Below, in pieces: positions 17,613 to 26,242 of a stretch of DNA of 64,000 nt. A program made the translations under genes and the position numbers. The notes under the pieces were generated by a model that saw nothing but the letters and a program-made list of their open reading frames with translations, had not been told where the DNA came from and searched no databases. Numbering within the stretch: position 1 is the stretch's first letter; every line of letters begins with the position of its first letter. This DNA comes from Patescibacteria group bacterium (GTDB lineage: Bacteria > Patescibacteria > Dojkabacteria > J137), in assembly GCA_963169855.1 (NCBI GenBank), contig CAUJCN010000002.1:372001-436000 (forward strand). The letters run 5' to 3'.

Positions 17613-18131
17613 CTATATCTGTTTTTCCATAATATACACGTCAATAAAGTGATCGCCTACTTTTAGTTCCTTCTTCATAACTCCGTTTAGTTCGAATCCA
17701 AATTTCTTGTAAAGATCAATTGCTTTTGTTTGAGTTGCTGCAACCATCAACCCAAATTTCTTAATCTGTGGATTGTTGCTGGCAGAATTAATCATTTCTG
17801 TGATTATCTGTTGAGAATAACCTTTTCCTCTGAATTCTGGTTTAGTATAGATCCAAACCATAGAAGCTACATGAGATTTTTTTTCTTTATCATCAAATAA
17901 AAGTCCGCCCATGGAAGCAACTTGATCTCCTTCGAATCCAAAAAAGATTTCTTGACGATCCTCTGTCAAAAAAGGGAAAAGGTACGTTTCCCACCAAAAA
18001 TCTGAATGTCCCGTATATTCTGAAAGCATAACACTAAAAGCATCGGGATCAGTTTCCAATGCAAGTAGCATCATGTTTTTTAAAATTGGTAAATCAGGAA
18101 TTCCTCCTTTTCTTATTGTGAAGTTTGACAT
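17613..18131 (-). CDS. GNAT-family N-acetyltransferase
   Basis: A 172-residue protein with the GNAT fold. The acetyl-CoA pyrophosphate-binding loop lies in PEFRGKGYSQQIITEM (motif A), preceded by the beta-4 strand SMVWIYT and followed by LMVAATQTKAIDLYKKFGFE (motif B). The acceptor substrate is unknown. The start codon overlaps the stop of the upstream membrane protein by one base (TAATG), so they are translationally coupled. Confidence 0.82.
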   Translation of the reverse strand: MSNFTIRKGGIPDLPILKNMMLLALETDPDAFSVMLSEYTGHSDFWWETYLFPFLTEDRQEIFFGFEGDQVASMGGLLFDDKEKKSHVASMVWIYTKPEFRGKGYSQQIITEMINSASNNPQIKKFGLMVAATQTKAIDLYKKFGFELNGVMKKELKVGDHFIDVYIMEKQI

Positions 18132-18691
18132 TACGGAACTGAGATTTCGATTTCTTTTGATAGATTTCGATCTTCGACAAATACGTTAACTTTTGCTTTA
18201 TTAATTCCCGAAGGTAGTTTTCGAATCACACCACCAATGTTGTTTCTCGAAAGTTGAGTTTCAACTTCGGTTGTAATTGTTCCATCAGAATTTGTGAAAA
18301 CCCAGTAAGCGTCGTATGTGTAAGGTCCCCATTGTGTTCCGTTTGCAACTGGAGTCACTCGAAATTGATAATTTTTTGTTGTTGGATTAATTACAGAAGC
18401 ATCGATAGTTACTGTAACAGTAACTCCTGCAAGCGCATCATCTACTCCAGCATTTTGATTAGTTGCAACAAGAGCAAATCCTAATCCTCCAGTAATTACT
18501 GCAAAGGCTAGAAATGAGTACAAGGGCTTTCCTAGAAATCCGTACTTTGGAGCAACCGCAACTTGGTATTTTCTATTCTGATTAATTACAACTATGATCA
18601 ATCCTAATATAACTGCAAGCAAAGCAATAATTATCAAAGAGACTGCTGTATTTTCCGAAACAAAAGTTTGTACTTGCGTAATTAAATCCAT
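18131..18691 (-). CDS. Membrane-anchored hypothetical protein with extracytoplasmic domain
   Basis: Two hydrophobic helices (about residues 15-34 and 47-67 from ATG 18691) are followed by about 115 residues that look beta-rich and would lie outside the membrane. No family is recognised. The start is uncertain: ATG 18691 is used, but an in-frame TTG at 18712 lies 6 bases after a TATAAT that overlaps the ung stop codon, and leaderless initiation at that TTG would add seven residues. It is coupled to the GNAT gene downstream through TAATG. Confidence 0.6.
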   Translation of the reverse strand: MDLITQVQTFVSENTAVSLIIIALLAVILGLIIVVINQNRKYQVAVAPKYGFLGKPLYSFLAFAVITGGLGFALVATNQNAGVDDALAGVTVTVTIDASVINPTTKNYQFRVTPVANGTQWGPYTYDAYWVFTNSDGTITTEVETQLSRNNIGGVIRKLPSGINKAKVNVFVEDRNLSKEIEISVP

Positions 18692-18719
18692 AGTTAGAAT
18701 CTCTAAAATCAAGATATGA

Positions 18720-19391
18720 TTATATTTTCCAGTTTATCTCCTTTTGCCCCTTCTCTGCAAGATATTCATTTGTTTTGCTGAATGGTTTGCTTCCGAAAAA
18801 CCCTGAGTGTGCTGAGAACGGAGATGGGTGAGCTGATTTAATAACAAAATGTTTCGTAGAATCAATAAGAGATTCTTTTTTCTGAGCATACGCTCCCCAT
18901 AAAATAAAAACTACGTTTTCTTTTTGATCTGAGATTAGTTTGATAACAGAGTCGGTAAAAGTCTCCCATCCTTTTCCTGCGTGGCTTCCAGGCTTTCCTT
19001 CTTGAACAGTTAAAACTGCGTTAAGTAAAAGAACGCCCTGCTCTCCCCAGGATGTTAAATCTCCGTGATCAGCAATATCAATTTCTAAATCAGCTTTTAG
19101 TTCTTTGTAAATATTTTGAAGTGATGGTGGAAGTCTCCGTCCTTTTTCTACAGCAAAAGATAATCCTATTGCAGTTTGAGGTGAATGATACGGGTCTTGA
19201 CCAAGAATCACTACTCTACAATTTTCGAAAGAGCATAGATCAAAAGCTCTAAAAATATTCGGTCCTGCTGGATGGATTTTATTCTTACCGTATTCTGACT
19301 TTACGAATTCGATCAGTTTTTGAAAGTACTCTTTTCCGAATTCGGATTCTAAATGTTTTTTCCAAGATTCTGAAATCTTTACGTTAGACAT
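18720..19391 (-). CDS. ung: Uracil-DNA glycosylase, family 1
   Basis: UNG removes uracil from DNA as the first step of base excision repair. The water-activating motif GQDPYHS is at residues 64-70 (Asp66) and the minor-groove loop AHPSPFSAH at 187-195 (His188). The 223-residue length is typical. The gene lies 10 bases after the DUF559 nuclease gene on the same strand, so the two may share a transcript. Assignment is secure. Confidence 0.96.
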   Translation of the reverse strand: MSNVKISESWKKHLESEFGKEYFQKLIEFVKSEYGKNKIHPAGPNIFRAFDLCSFENCRVVILGQDPYHSPQTAIGLSFAVEKGRRLPPSLQNIYKELKADLEIDIADHGDLTSWGEQGVLLLNAVLTVQEGKPGSHAGKGWETFTDSVIKLISDQKENVVFILWGAYAQKKESLIDSTKHFVIKSAHPSPFSAHSGFFGSKPFSKTNEYLAEKGQKEINWKI

Positions 19392-19401
19392 AATTATAGG
19401 T

Positions 19402-19758
19402 TTATTTCTCTAATTCTAATACAATAGTTTGCAAAACATCATCAACTCGGCCCATAACTTCTGAGTTCCAAAATCTAATTACTTTAACATCGTTAGATTC
19501 CAGATGAATAGTACGTGTTTTATCATAGTCCCTCACTTCATATTCTGCATGCTGTCCTCCATCGAGTTCTACTGCTAACTTCTTCTGAGGGCAATAAAAA
19601 TCCAGAATATAGTGATCAATTGAGTATTGACGATAGAATTTATATCTCAGTAGTTGCTTGTTTCTTAGTTTACTCCATAATTTCTTTTCAGCCTCAGTTG
19701 AGTCTCTTCTGAGTATTCTTCTTAATGGTTTCAGACTTGGAATGTTGTCGTAGAGCAT
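19402..19758 (-). CDS. DUF559 domain protein, Vsr/PD-(D/E)xK-like nuclease
   Basis: A stand-alone DUF559 protein of 118 residues, related to very short patch repair endonucleases. The family pattern is complete: STEAEKKLWSKLR at the N-terminus, then KFYRQYSIDHYILDFYCP with Asp53, then VELDGGQH with Glu64 and Asp66, and the C-terminal VIRFWNSEV. These acidic residues form the presumed metal-binding site. An in-frame ATG at 19773 gives five more residues, but a TAGAAT box (19764-19769) ends 5 bases before ATG 19758. The palindromic repeat at 19781-19857 lies 22 bases upstream of the start. ung follows 10 bases downstream. The biological role of stand-alone DUF559 proteins is not established. 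Confidence 0.85.
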   Translation of the reverse strand: MLYDNIPSLKPLRRILRRDSTEAEKKLWSKLRNKQLLRYKFYRQYSIDHYILDFYCPQKKLAVELDGGQHAEYEVRDYDKTRTIHLESNDVKVIRFWNSEVMGRVDDVLQTIVLELEK

Positions 19759-19780
19759 GATGAATTCTATCATAACAATC

Positions 19781-19857
19781 GAACTCCCCTGTCACGATGA
19801 ATCGTGCATCCCCTCTTTTGAAGAGGGGAAAGATTTCGTGAGAAATCTGGGGAGTTC
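19781..19857. repeat. Multi-hairpin palindromic repeat, copy 2, beside DUF559 gene
   Basis: Outer arms GAACTCCCC (19781-19789) and GGGGAGTTC (19849-19857) are exact 9-base inverted repeats. Inside are three hairpins: CACGAT/ATCGTG (19793-19806), CCCCTCTT/AAGAGGGG (19810-19828) and AGATTTC/GAAATCT (19831-19848). The first two follow the same order as in the copy at 17157-17228, including the shared GTCAC...GTGCA frame and the C-rich hairpin after it. The element fills nearly the whole gap between the DUF1801 gene and the DUF559 gene. Confidence 0.85.
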
Positions 19858-19862
19858 TTAAA

Positions 19863-20255
19863 TTATTTTAGTCGTTCCAATTTACCTTTTCTTTTTACAA
19901 TATTTTTATAATCCCACTGAATATCTTGAGATTCTTTAAGCCATTTCTGGATATCGTCAGAATTAATATCAGAAACTGAATCGAACTTAATTGACGCATC
20001 TTTATACTTTCCTGTACCACCAACTAATCCTGGATGAGAAAAATCCGCTCCACTCCAAAACATCATTCTCAATCCTGATTTCAATTTGCTGTAACCTACA
20101 ATTGGGTTGCCGTCTAAGAACCAAACTGGGTGTCTATGCCAGATTTTCTTTTCTGAATTAGGTAATCCTTTTTCGATTTCTTGAAAAAGCTGATCGCAAA
20201 TTGCTTTGTCTTCTGGGGATTGAGAGTTGTTGTAAGATTGAATTTCTTTAGACAT
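19863..20255 (-). CDS. DUF1801 domain protein
   Basis: A 130-residue soluble protein of the DUF1801/YdhG-like group, recognised from the WHRHPVWFLDGNPIVGYSKL segment, the MMFWSGADF core and the C-terminal helix. Family members have been linked loosely to iron handling or to stress, but no reaction is established. A TAAACT box ends 7 bases before the start. The stop codon is 6 bases from the palindromic repeat. Confidence 0.72.
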   Translation of the reverse strand: MSKEIQSYNNSQSPEDKAICDQLFQEIEKGLPNSEKKIWHRHPVWFLDGNPIVGYSKLKSGLRMMFWSGADFSHPGLVGGTGKYKDASIKFDSVSDINSDDIQKWLKESQDIQWDYKNIVKRKGKLERLK

Positions 20256-20311
20256 AAATTGTAGTTTAAACTCATTATTTTACTACAATAGCTTAATAGT
20301 TTCTTGATGCA

Positions 20312-20920
20312 CTATTTTACAACTCTTAAAATTACGTGAATCCATTTTGAATCATTAGTAGATTTGGCTTCGACTATTTCGAATGGTAATCTATTAAGAA
20401 TTTCTCTAACTTTATCAAGAGTGTAATACTGAAAAAATCTTGGAGCATCCATTTTTTCCATAGAAATTTCTTCTCCAACTCCAGCTTTTAGAGTAAGAGC
20501 AGCAATTCCACTCTTCTTTAACACCATCGCAGCATTTCTTAGAGCTTGCTCAAAAACATTTTCTGTCGCATGAAGTAGAACGGCGTTTGCAAAGAATCCA
20601 TCAAATCTATCATTCCATAAAGGATTTGGAGCATCTCTAAAATCAAACTCTGCAGTTTCGAAACCTTCTTCTTTCAAATTCTGCAAAGCTACGGGAATAA
20701 TATCTGTGCACAATACTTTAAAGCCGTTTTGTGAAAAATATCTTGCGTCTCTTCCAGTAGCAGATCCGATTTCGAGAATCTCACCACCTTTTGGAATTTG
20801 AGATAAAAAAGAATCCATCCATTCTTTAAACTCTCCTTCGGGAATTGATTGAGTACGTTCGGTATATTTGCCAAAATTATCTCTGTAAGTTTGAATTGTT
20901 GTGTCGAAGTTATCGCTCAA
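20312..20920 (-). CDS. Class I SAM-dependent methyltransferase
   Basis: The 202-residue protein has the SAM-binding glycine motif EILEIGSATGRDA near residues 38-50, the acidic end of strand beta-2 in VLCTDI and the motif FDGFFANAVLLHATE. This is the Methyltransf_11/25 type; the acceptor is unknown. The gene starts 11 bases inside the 3' end of the hydrolase gene, so the two are transcribed together. Confidence 0.82.
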   Translation of the reverse strand: MSDNFDTTIQTYRDNFGKYTERTQSIPEGEFKEWMDSFLSQIPKGGEILEIGSATGRDARYFSQNGFKVLCTDIIPVALQNLKEEGFETAEFDFRDAPNPLWNDRFDGFFANAVLLHATENVFEQALRNAAMVLKKSGIAALTLKAGVGEEISMEKMDAPRFFQYYTLDKVREILNRLPFEIVEAKSTNDSKWIHVILRVVK

Positions 20921-21488
20921 GCGAGGATTTTAAAATGATTTCTAAAACTTCAGGAACTTCCGTTATACCATCACTACCGCTAAAATGTCCTTTATTATGT
21001 TCAATTATAGTTTTTGCATTGAGATTCGATTCAAATAATTCTTTATTATTTAAAGGAACAACAGGATCATCGTCAGAAAAAATCGCAGTGAAATTTGAAT
21101 TATGTGATTTTACTTTTGAGAAATCAATTGGTCTTTCTAACCAAGGTTTTGCAATACTTAATTCTTCTTCGGTTTCTAAATTCATTAATTCAAACCATCC
21201 TCCGACAAAGACACATCCCCCAATTTTTGAGTTTTCTGGAAGCGTTTCGAGAAATCTTATAATTGTCTGACATCCAATACTGTGTCCTACAAAAAAAGTC
21301 TCTTCGTCAACTTCACCCACAAGAAGACTAAGGTATGAAACCCATGCTTGAATTTCAGGTTCATCGGTATTTGGCATAGTAGGAACTTCTACTTGAAAGC
21401 CATTGTTTACAAGTTCAGTTTTCAGCCATGGAAACCAACCTTCTTCTGGCGATCCGCTCCAACCGTGAATTATGAAAACTCTCTTCAT
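20910..21488 (-). CDS. RBBP9/YdeN-family alpha/beta hydrolase
   Basis: A small 192-residue serine hydrolase. The oxyanion region HGWSGSPEEGW (8-18), the nucleophile elbow GHSIG with Ser70, the acid in FSDDDPVVP and the His in NKGHFSG together give a full catalytic triad. The family includes RBBP9 and YdeN; the substrate is not known. A TATAAT box (21495-21500) ends exactly 6 bases before the start. First gene of a two-gene unit with the methyltransferase. Confidence 0.85.
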   Translation of the reverse strand: MKRVFIIHGWSGSPEEGWFPWLKTELVNNGFQVEVPTMPNTDEPEIQAWVSYLSLLVGEVDEETFFVGHSIGCQTIIRFLETLPENSKIGGCVFVGGWFELMNLETEEELSIAKPWLERPIDFSKVKSHNSNFTAIFSDDDPVVPLNNKELFESNLNAKTIIEHNKGHFSGSDGITEVPEVLEIILKSSLER

Positions 21489-21524
21489 AAACTAATTATA
21501 AATCGAAGTTCCTTATTTGGAAAA

Positions 21525-22190
21525 TTACTTTGTAATCGTTACGCTTGTTACGAAATCGTAGAAAGCTTCCGCAGCACTCGTGTTTTCTTCAGGATCTTTA
21601 GGAAGTAATCCCGAGTTAAAACAAATAGTATTATCTAAACAGCCGTAAATTTCTGAAGTAACAAAAGATCCTTCTTCGTCTCCTACAACAGTTCCTTCGT
21701 CATTCTCTGATTCGCTATTTACAGTTAAAACTTCAGTTTGAGCAACCGAGAAGTTTACAGTTCCAAAAGTAAATGGTTTTTCTTCAGTTGTAAATTTTGA
21801 TGATGTTGCAAGGTTTTTAAAGAATCCTGGTAACGAAATGTAGTAATTAGTCTCACCATTTGAAACATTGTAAATATCGCAACGATCGTTATTTGAACAA
21901 AGTAATTCTTCTGCCACAAGTCCGTTGAAGGCATAACTGATTTCCCACCCCTGACCCAAAACTACTTTGTAGTTATTGTAAGTAATCTCTGTTGAACTTG
22001 CAGTTTCAATTTCCGTAAATTCGAAAGGCCTCTCTACAATTTCACTAGGTAGATTATTGCCACCGTTATTGTTCGATAAAAGGTTCAAAAAGAAAATCCC
22101 GATAATGATTAGTATTATTATTCCAACAGCTAGCTCTAACCTAGTTTTTGTAAATACTTTATTGAATCTGTTTTGTTTTAAATCTTCCAT
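21525..22190 (-). CDS. Membrane-anchored hypothetical protein (221 aa)
   Basis: One N-terminal membrane helix (about residues 19-39) preceded by basic residues is followed by an extracytoplasmic domain of about 180 residues. This contains two probable disulfide pairs (CSNNDRC and CLDNTIC). No family is recognised. The layout, a short cytoplasmic tail plus anchor plus unique outer domain, recurs in several genes of the window (for example 61633-62760). Confidence 0.62.
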   Translation of the reverse strand: MEDLKQNRFNKVFTKTRLELAVGIIILIIIGIFFLNLLSNNNGGNNLPSEIVERPFEFTEIETASSTEITYNNYKVVLGQGWEISYAFNGLVAEELLCSNNDRCDIYNVSNGETNYYISLPGFFKNLATSSKFTTEEKPFTFGTVNFSVAQTEVLTVNSESENDEGTVVGDEEGSFVTSEIYGCLDNTICFNSGLLPKDPEENTSAAEAFYDFVTSVTITK

Positions 22191-22257
22191 AACTCAAATA
22201 CGTTTATCAGTCAATTTTGTTATACTTAGTATATTGGATTTACATACATCAGTAAAC

Positions 22258-22491
22258 ATGAAAAAAACTATCCTAGAAATATTAAAACGAAAAGATTCGA
22301 AGTTGGTCGCAATAGATAAAGAGACTGCCGAGAAAATCGAAAAAATGAAAAATGAATTGAATACTTCTGCAGAAGACATTATTGCAGCAGCACTTGCATT
22401 GTTAGAAATCTCAGTAGGAAAAGAAGTTCATCTGCTGGATAAAAAGACGAATCAAGAAACAAAAATTACAGCTTTAGAGTCAACTAACTAA
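22258..22491 (+). CDS. Small hypothetical protein (77 aa)
   Basis: Starts at ATG 22258 (MKKTILEILKRKDSK) and ends in TAA that overlaps the next start by one base. A longer open frame extends upstream to 22057 but overlaps the divergent gene and has no promoter, so it was not used. The protein is helical, with a segment KETAEKIEKMKNELN followed by AEDIIAAALALLEIS that resembles the helices of ribbon-helix-helix-like or antitoxin-like proteins. That is only a resemblance. Coupled to the membrane protein and DHH genes downstream. Confidence 0.55.
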   Translation: MKKTILEILKRKDSKLVAIDKETAEKIEKMKNELNTSAEDIIAAALALLEISVGKEVHLLDKKTNQETKITALESTN

Positions 22492-22904
22492 TGGATAATA
22501 AAAAAGAAGATACTTTCATACAATTTATTGATCCCGAAGAACTAATAGAATTCATTCCTGATGAGTCTTTCGGAACACAAGAAGCTGAGATTTCTGAAGA
22601 ACCTTTAAGAATAGCTGAAAGCATTCTTGAGGAAGCTGAATCTTACTCGATAAAGAAAAAAGAAGATACTAGAGAAAGACTCGCAATAATCTATACTGTA
22701 GCCACTTTGAGTATCTTTGTTTTTGTTATAATACTCAGCTTTATTGAATCATTGGTCAATAAAACAAATTTAGTTACAACTTTAAGAGAAATTATTCCTT
22801 TGATTTCTGGGGTTCTTTTTGGAACACTGGGATTCGTTTTAGGTTACTACTTTAGAAATGATAATAACGACAGAAATTCAGACAAAACTCGAGACAATAA
22901 TTAA
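22491..22904 (+). CDS. Hypothetical membrane protein with two C-terminal helices
   Basis: A 137-residue protein. An acidic N-terminal region of about 60 residues (many E and D) is followed by two membrane helices at about 65-90 and 103-125. A tail of charged residues overlaps the start of the DHH gene. The start overlaps the upstream stop as TAATG. Function is unknown. Placement suggests a membrane partner of the DHH phosphoesterase or of the small upstream protein. Confidence 0.6.
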   Translation: MDNKKEDTFIQFIDPEELIEFIPDESFGTQEAEISEEPLRIAESILEEAESYSIKKKEDTRERLAIIYTVATLSIFVFVIILSFIESLVNKTNLVTTLREIIPLISGVLFGTLGFVLGYYFRNDNNDRNSDKTRDNN

Positions 22905-23889
22905 GAAGCTGAACAACGCTCAGAAGGTTCTTGTGATCTCGGATAGCTCGATGGTGGATGAAGATTGCATTTATTCAGGACTTACACTTCGATGGCTTTG
23001 CGAACACTTAGGAAAAACAGTTGATAATGTAATTTTCTCGCGAATTAACGATACTTTTGCTAAAAAGAAAGATGTTAATTTAGTTCAGTCTTTATTCCCA
23101 GATCAGGTAGATTTTAATCAATATGATCTAGTTTTCCTTGTTGATTCCCCTCAATGGACTAGAATTTTAACTACTAAAGCTGCAGAGATTCATTTACTTT
23201 ACGGAAAAGATAAATTCGTGTTGTTTGACCATCATATTCCCGAAGATATAGATGCAGACTTAGGAAATCAGTCAATTAATTACGGAAGTTCTTCAACAGG
23301 TTTATTGATTTACAGGACTCTGTTCAAGGCGTTAAACATTACTCCTGATTTAACTTGTGCTGAATACATTTACAGAACTGTGCTTTCTGATACTCAATGT
23401 TTAAGAGTAAACTCAAATGCAGATACTTTTGAATTCTGTGCTGAATTCCAAAAATTAGGAGTTGATCACCAGAGAATTGTCGAAGAACAGTCCGAAGTTT
23501 CTAAAAATGCAATGGACTTTTTTGCTTATTGTTTATCGAAAACTGAATACTACCCAGAAATAAAATGTACTGTTTTGTATCAAGACGCAGCTTTCGTGGA
23601 TTACTGCAATTCTGTTTTTGGCGATTCTTGGAGAGAAGTCGAAATGTTGAGCTTATATAAAGAATCCTTTATGCGAAGGGTTACTGGTTTTGAACACGGG
23701 CTAATCTTCTACACTAGAAATGATGCTGAGAAAACTAAAGTTAGCTGGAGATCCAAAGAGTATGTAAGCGTTGATCTAGCTTCGATTTTAGCTGATCTTG
23801 GATTTAAGACTGGAGGGCACAAGAATGCCGGTGGCGGTGCTGTAGAAAAAAGCATCGAACAAATCAGAAATGATTTTGAAAATCTATAA
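22858..23889 (+). CDS. DHH/DHHA1-family phosphoesterase (NrnA-like)
   Basis: A 343-residue protein of the DHH superfamily that includes oligoribonuclease NrnA and c-di-AMP or pAp phosphodiesterases. The DHH signature FDHH is at 123-126, an Asp-containing FLVDSP precedes it, and the DHHA1 motif GGHKNAGGG lies near the C-terminus. Motif I, normally with DGD, reads SSMVDEDC (30-37), so part of the metal site is altered. The start overlaps the previous gene by 47 bases; a later start cannot be excluded but would trim the N-terminal strand. Confidence 0.8.
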   Translation: MIITTEIQTKLETIIKKLNNAQKVLVISDSSMVDEDCIYSGLTLRWLCEHLGKTVDNVIFSRINDTFAKKKDVNLVQSLFPDQVDFNQYDLVFLVDSPQWTRILTTKAAEIHLLYGKDKFVLFDHHIPEDIDADLGNQSINYGSSSTGLLIYRTLFKALNITPDLTCAEYIYRTVLSDTQCLRVNSNADTFEFCAEFQKLGVDHQRIVEEQSEVSKNAMDFFAYCLSKTEYYPEIKCTVLYQDAAFVDYCNSVFGDSWREVEMLSLYKESFMRRVTGFEHGLIFYTRNDAEKTKVSWRSKEYVSVDLASILADLGFKTGGHKNAGGGAVEKSIEQIRNDFENL

Positions 23890-23892
23890 CCT

Positions 23893-25449
23893 TTAAAATT
23901 TTAATCTTTTTAGACTCTCTTCCTTTCCCAAAAGCTGCATAGCCTCAAACATCGGCGGGGAGAATGGACTTCCCACAATTGCAACTCTCAACGCCATGAA
24001 AACATCTCCTGCTTTTGCACCGAGTTCTTCTGAAATAGCTCGAACTCCTGATTCCCACTCTTCGTGTGTCCACTGAGTTGAGTCATCAGGCAAGTTTGAA
24101 ATATGTGCGTTTAATTTTGAAACAATTTCTGGTAATTTATCTGTTACTTTATTCAATTGCTTGATAGACCAATCAATATTAACTGGAGCTTTGTAAAAGA
24201 ATTCCAATTGTTGAAGAATGTGCCAGAAGTTCACTGCTCTTTCCTGAATCAATGCAATTTGTTTCTTTAGAGTTTCTTCGTCAGAAGTTAAAAGTGAGTT
24301 TGCAAAAGCAATTAATTCTTTCATCTTTTCTATTGAAGCAACTTTGTGATCTCCAGTTTCCACAAGATTCTGTACTAAATCTTCTTCAGGTTCTGTTAAA
24401 TATCTTTCGATCCAGTATTTAAACTCTGAAAGCAATTTATCGAGAGGTAGTTCTCTCAAATAAATTCCATTAAACCAATCCATTTTCTTCTGATCCCAAG
24501 TCGGGTTAGCTTTCTGCAAACCTTCCATGTCGAAAGTCTGAACGTATTCTTCCAAAGTGAACACTTCTCTATTGTCTTTTGGTGCCCAACCTAAAAGCAT
24601 TAAATAGTTCAAAATTGCTGATTTTAAATAACCTTGAATTGGTAATCCGTTAATTCTAAAACTACTATTTCTTTTGCTGAATTTTTTACCAGGAGTTGCT
24701 GGATCGAGAATTACTGTAAAGTGACCAATAACAGGCATATCTTCTTTCTTTACACCAAGACCTTCGTAAATCAAAACATGAACAGGTGTTGTTGATAACC
24801 ACTCCGAACCTCTAAAAACGTGAGTAATTTCCATCGCAATATCATCGTACATTGCTGCAAGGTGATAAGTTGGAATCCCATTAGACTTCATAATAATCAT
24901 GTCGTCTACATCTGCAGAATCCCAAACAACATTGTTTTTTGTAATTACATCGAAGAATTCGATTTTTCGATTTTCTGGCACTTTTATTCTGATTGTAAAC
25001 TTCTCACCATTCGCAATCTTTGCATCAATTTCTTCTTGAGTTAGGTTTCGGCATTTTCCGTCGTACTTTGTCCGTTGTTTTGCTAAAGTCTGTTGTTCTC
25101 TTAGTTCTGCAAGTCTTTCCTGTGAACAAAAACATCTGTATGCAGAACCGTTATCAACTAGCTTTTGTGCCGCTACTTGATACAAATCTAGTCTTTCTGT
25201 TTGAGTATATGGAGCAAAAGGACCACCTTTATCTGGACCTTCATCCCAGTCCATTCCAAATTCTTTTATCCATTTCATATTGTATTCCAAAGCTCCTGGA
25301 ATAAATCGTTCTTGGTCTGTATCTTCATTTCTCCAAACAAATTTACCTCCGTTTTTTCTTGCCAAAGCATAGTTCATTAGAACTCTAGCTACGAATCCCA
25401 GATGGGCGTAACCTGTAGGACTTGGTGCGTATCTTGTTCGGACTTTCAT
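23893..25449 (-). CDS. gltX: Glutamyl-tRNA synthetase
   Basis: GluRS charges tRNA-Glu, and in organisms without GlnRS also tRNA-Gln for later amidation. The class I HIGH-like motif is in APSPTGYAHLGF (8-19) and the KMSKR-like motif KFSKR is at 256-260. Two cysteines in FCSQ (107, 109) belong to a possible zinc site. The 518-residue length matches bacterial GluRS. Whether it is non-discriminating cannot be told here, as no GlnRS or GatCAB is in the window. A TATAAT lies about 27 bases before the start. Confidence 0.95.
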   Translation of the reverse strand: MKVRTRYAPSPTGYAHLGFVARVLMNYALARKNGGKFVWRNEDTDQERFIPGALEYNMKWIKEFGMDWDEGPDKGGPFAPYTQTERLDLYQVAAQKLVDNGSAYRCFCSQERLAELREQQTLAKQRTKYDGKCRNLTQEEIDAKIANGEKFTIRIKVPENRKIEFFDVITKNNVVWDSADVDDMIIMKSNGIPTYHLAAMYDDIAMEITHVFRGSEWLSTTPVHVLIYEGLGVKKEDMPVIGHFTVILDPATPGKKFSKRNSSFRINGLPIQGYLKSAILNYLMLLGWAPKDNREVFTLEEYVQTFDMEGLQKANPTWDQKKMDWFNGIYLRELPLDKLLSEFKYWIERYLTEPEEDLVQNLVETGDHKVASIEKMKELIAFANSLLTSDEETLKKQIALIQERAVNFWHILQQLEFFYKAPVNIDWSIKQLNKVTDKLPEIVSKLNAHISNLPDDSTQWTHEEWESGVRAISEELGAKAGDVFMALRVAIVGSPFSPPMFEAMQLLGKEESLKRLKF

Positions 25450-25508
25450 ACGTATATTGATTAACAGGTTGATTATATCATTTGGTAGGAATAATCTTAA
25501 TCCCTGGT

Positions 25509-25514
25509 TATAAT
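25509..25514 (+). promoter_or_regulatory. TATAAT -10 box upstream of SDR gene
   Basis: A perfect TATAAT ends 20 bases before ATG 25535, giving a short leader rather than the leaderless spacing seen at most other genes. No clear -35 or Shine-Dalgarno is visible. Confidence 0.5.
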
Positions 25515-25534
25515 AAGATATTTATTAAATTACG

Positions 25535-26242
25535 ATGTCAAAACAGTTAGTAATAATCTCGGGTGCTAGCACAGGAATTGGAAAAGCTACGGCTATTGAG
25601 TTAGGAAAAATGGGCTACTCTTTAATTCTAATTGGAAGAAATCGGAAAAAGTTGGAGGATACCAAGAACTTTATTTTGAGTTCAGGTGGAGAAGCTTGGG
25701 TGTCTATAGTTGATTTAAGTAACAAAGACTCTGTAAATGAATTTCTTGAATCGATTAAACCCTATAACCATACGTTACATTCTTTAGTAAATATTGCTGG
25801 TGTATGGCACGATGATAGTAATGTTTTCGCTAATACCGATTTCGATAAATTTTCTCAAAACATAATTCTAGATACCTTGAATGTAGGAATAACTTCTCCA
25901 ATCTTACTGGCTCACGGCTTAATACCTTTAATGAAAAAAGGAAGTACTATAGTTAATTTGTCGGGGACATTCGAAAATGGCGCAAAAGGTTGGTTGCCAT
26001 ATTACATTTCCAAGAAAGCTATAGAATCACTGACTATTGGATTATCAGAGGAATTAGCCAACAGAGAGATTTATGTAAACTGTGTATCTCCTTCAGATAC
26101 ATCAACAGAAGAGTACGAAAGATTTTTTCCAGAATATATTGATTTGTCTGTTACACCAGAGGATGTTGCAAAAATAGTTGTTAAATACGTTGAAAATCAA
26201 CATAAGGTTTCAGGACAGATAGAAGTTGTAAAAAAAACATAA
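25535..26242 (+). CDS. Short-chain dehydrogenase/reductase
   Basis: A classical SDR of 235 residues. The NAD(P)-binding motif GASTGIG is at 10-16, the NAG-type motif in NIAGVW (86-91), catalytic Ser143 in NLSGTF, and Tyr156 with Lys160 in YYISK. The Arg-rich start of beta-2 (GRNRKK) suggests NADP(H). The substrate is unknown. It is convergent with the IMPase gene, with no base between the two stops. Confidence 0.87.
   Translation: MSKQLVIISGASTGIGKATAIELGKMGYSLILIGRNRKKLEDTKNFILSSGGEAWVSIVDLSNKDSVNEFLESIKPYNHTLHSLVNIAGVWHDDSNVFANTDFDKFSQNIILDTLNVGITSPILLAHGLIPLMKKGSTIVNLSGTFENGAKGWLPYYISKKAIESLTIGLSEELANREIYVNCVSPSDTSTEEYERFFPEYIDLSVTPEDVAKIVVKYVENQHKVSGQIEVVKKT

Noticed and set aside
22057..22257. 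N-terminal extension of the 22258 gene
   Set aside because: It overlaps the start region of the divergent gene, has no start-site signals and its sequence is the antisense of a membrane helix.
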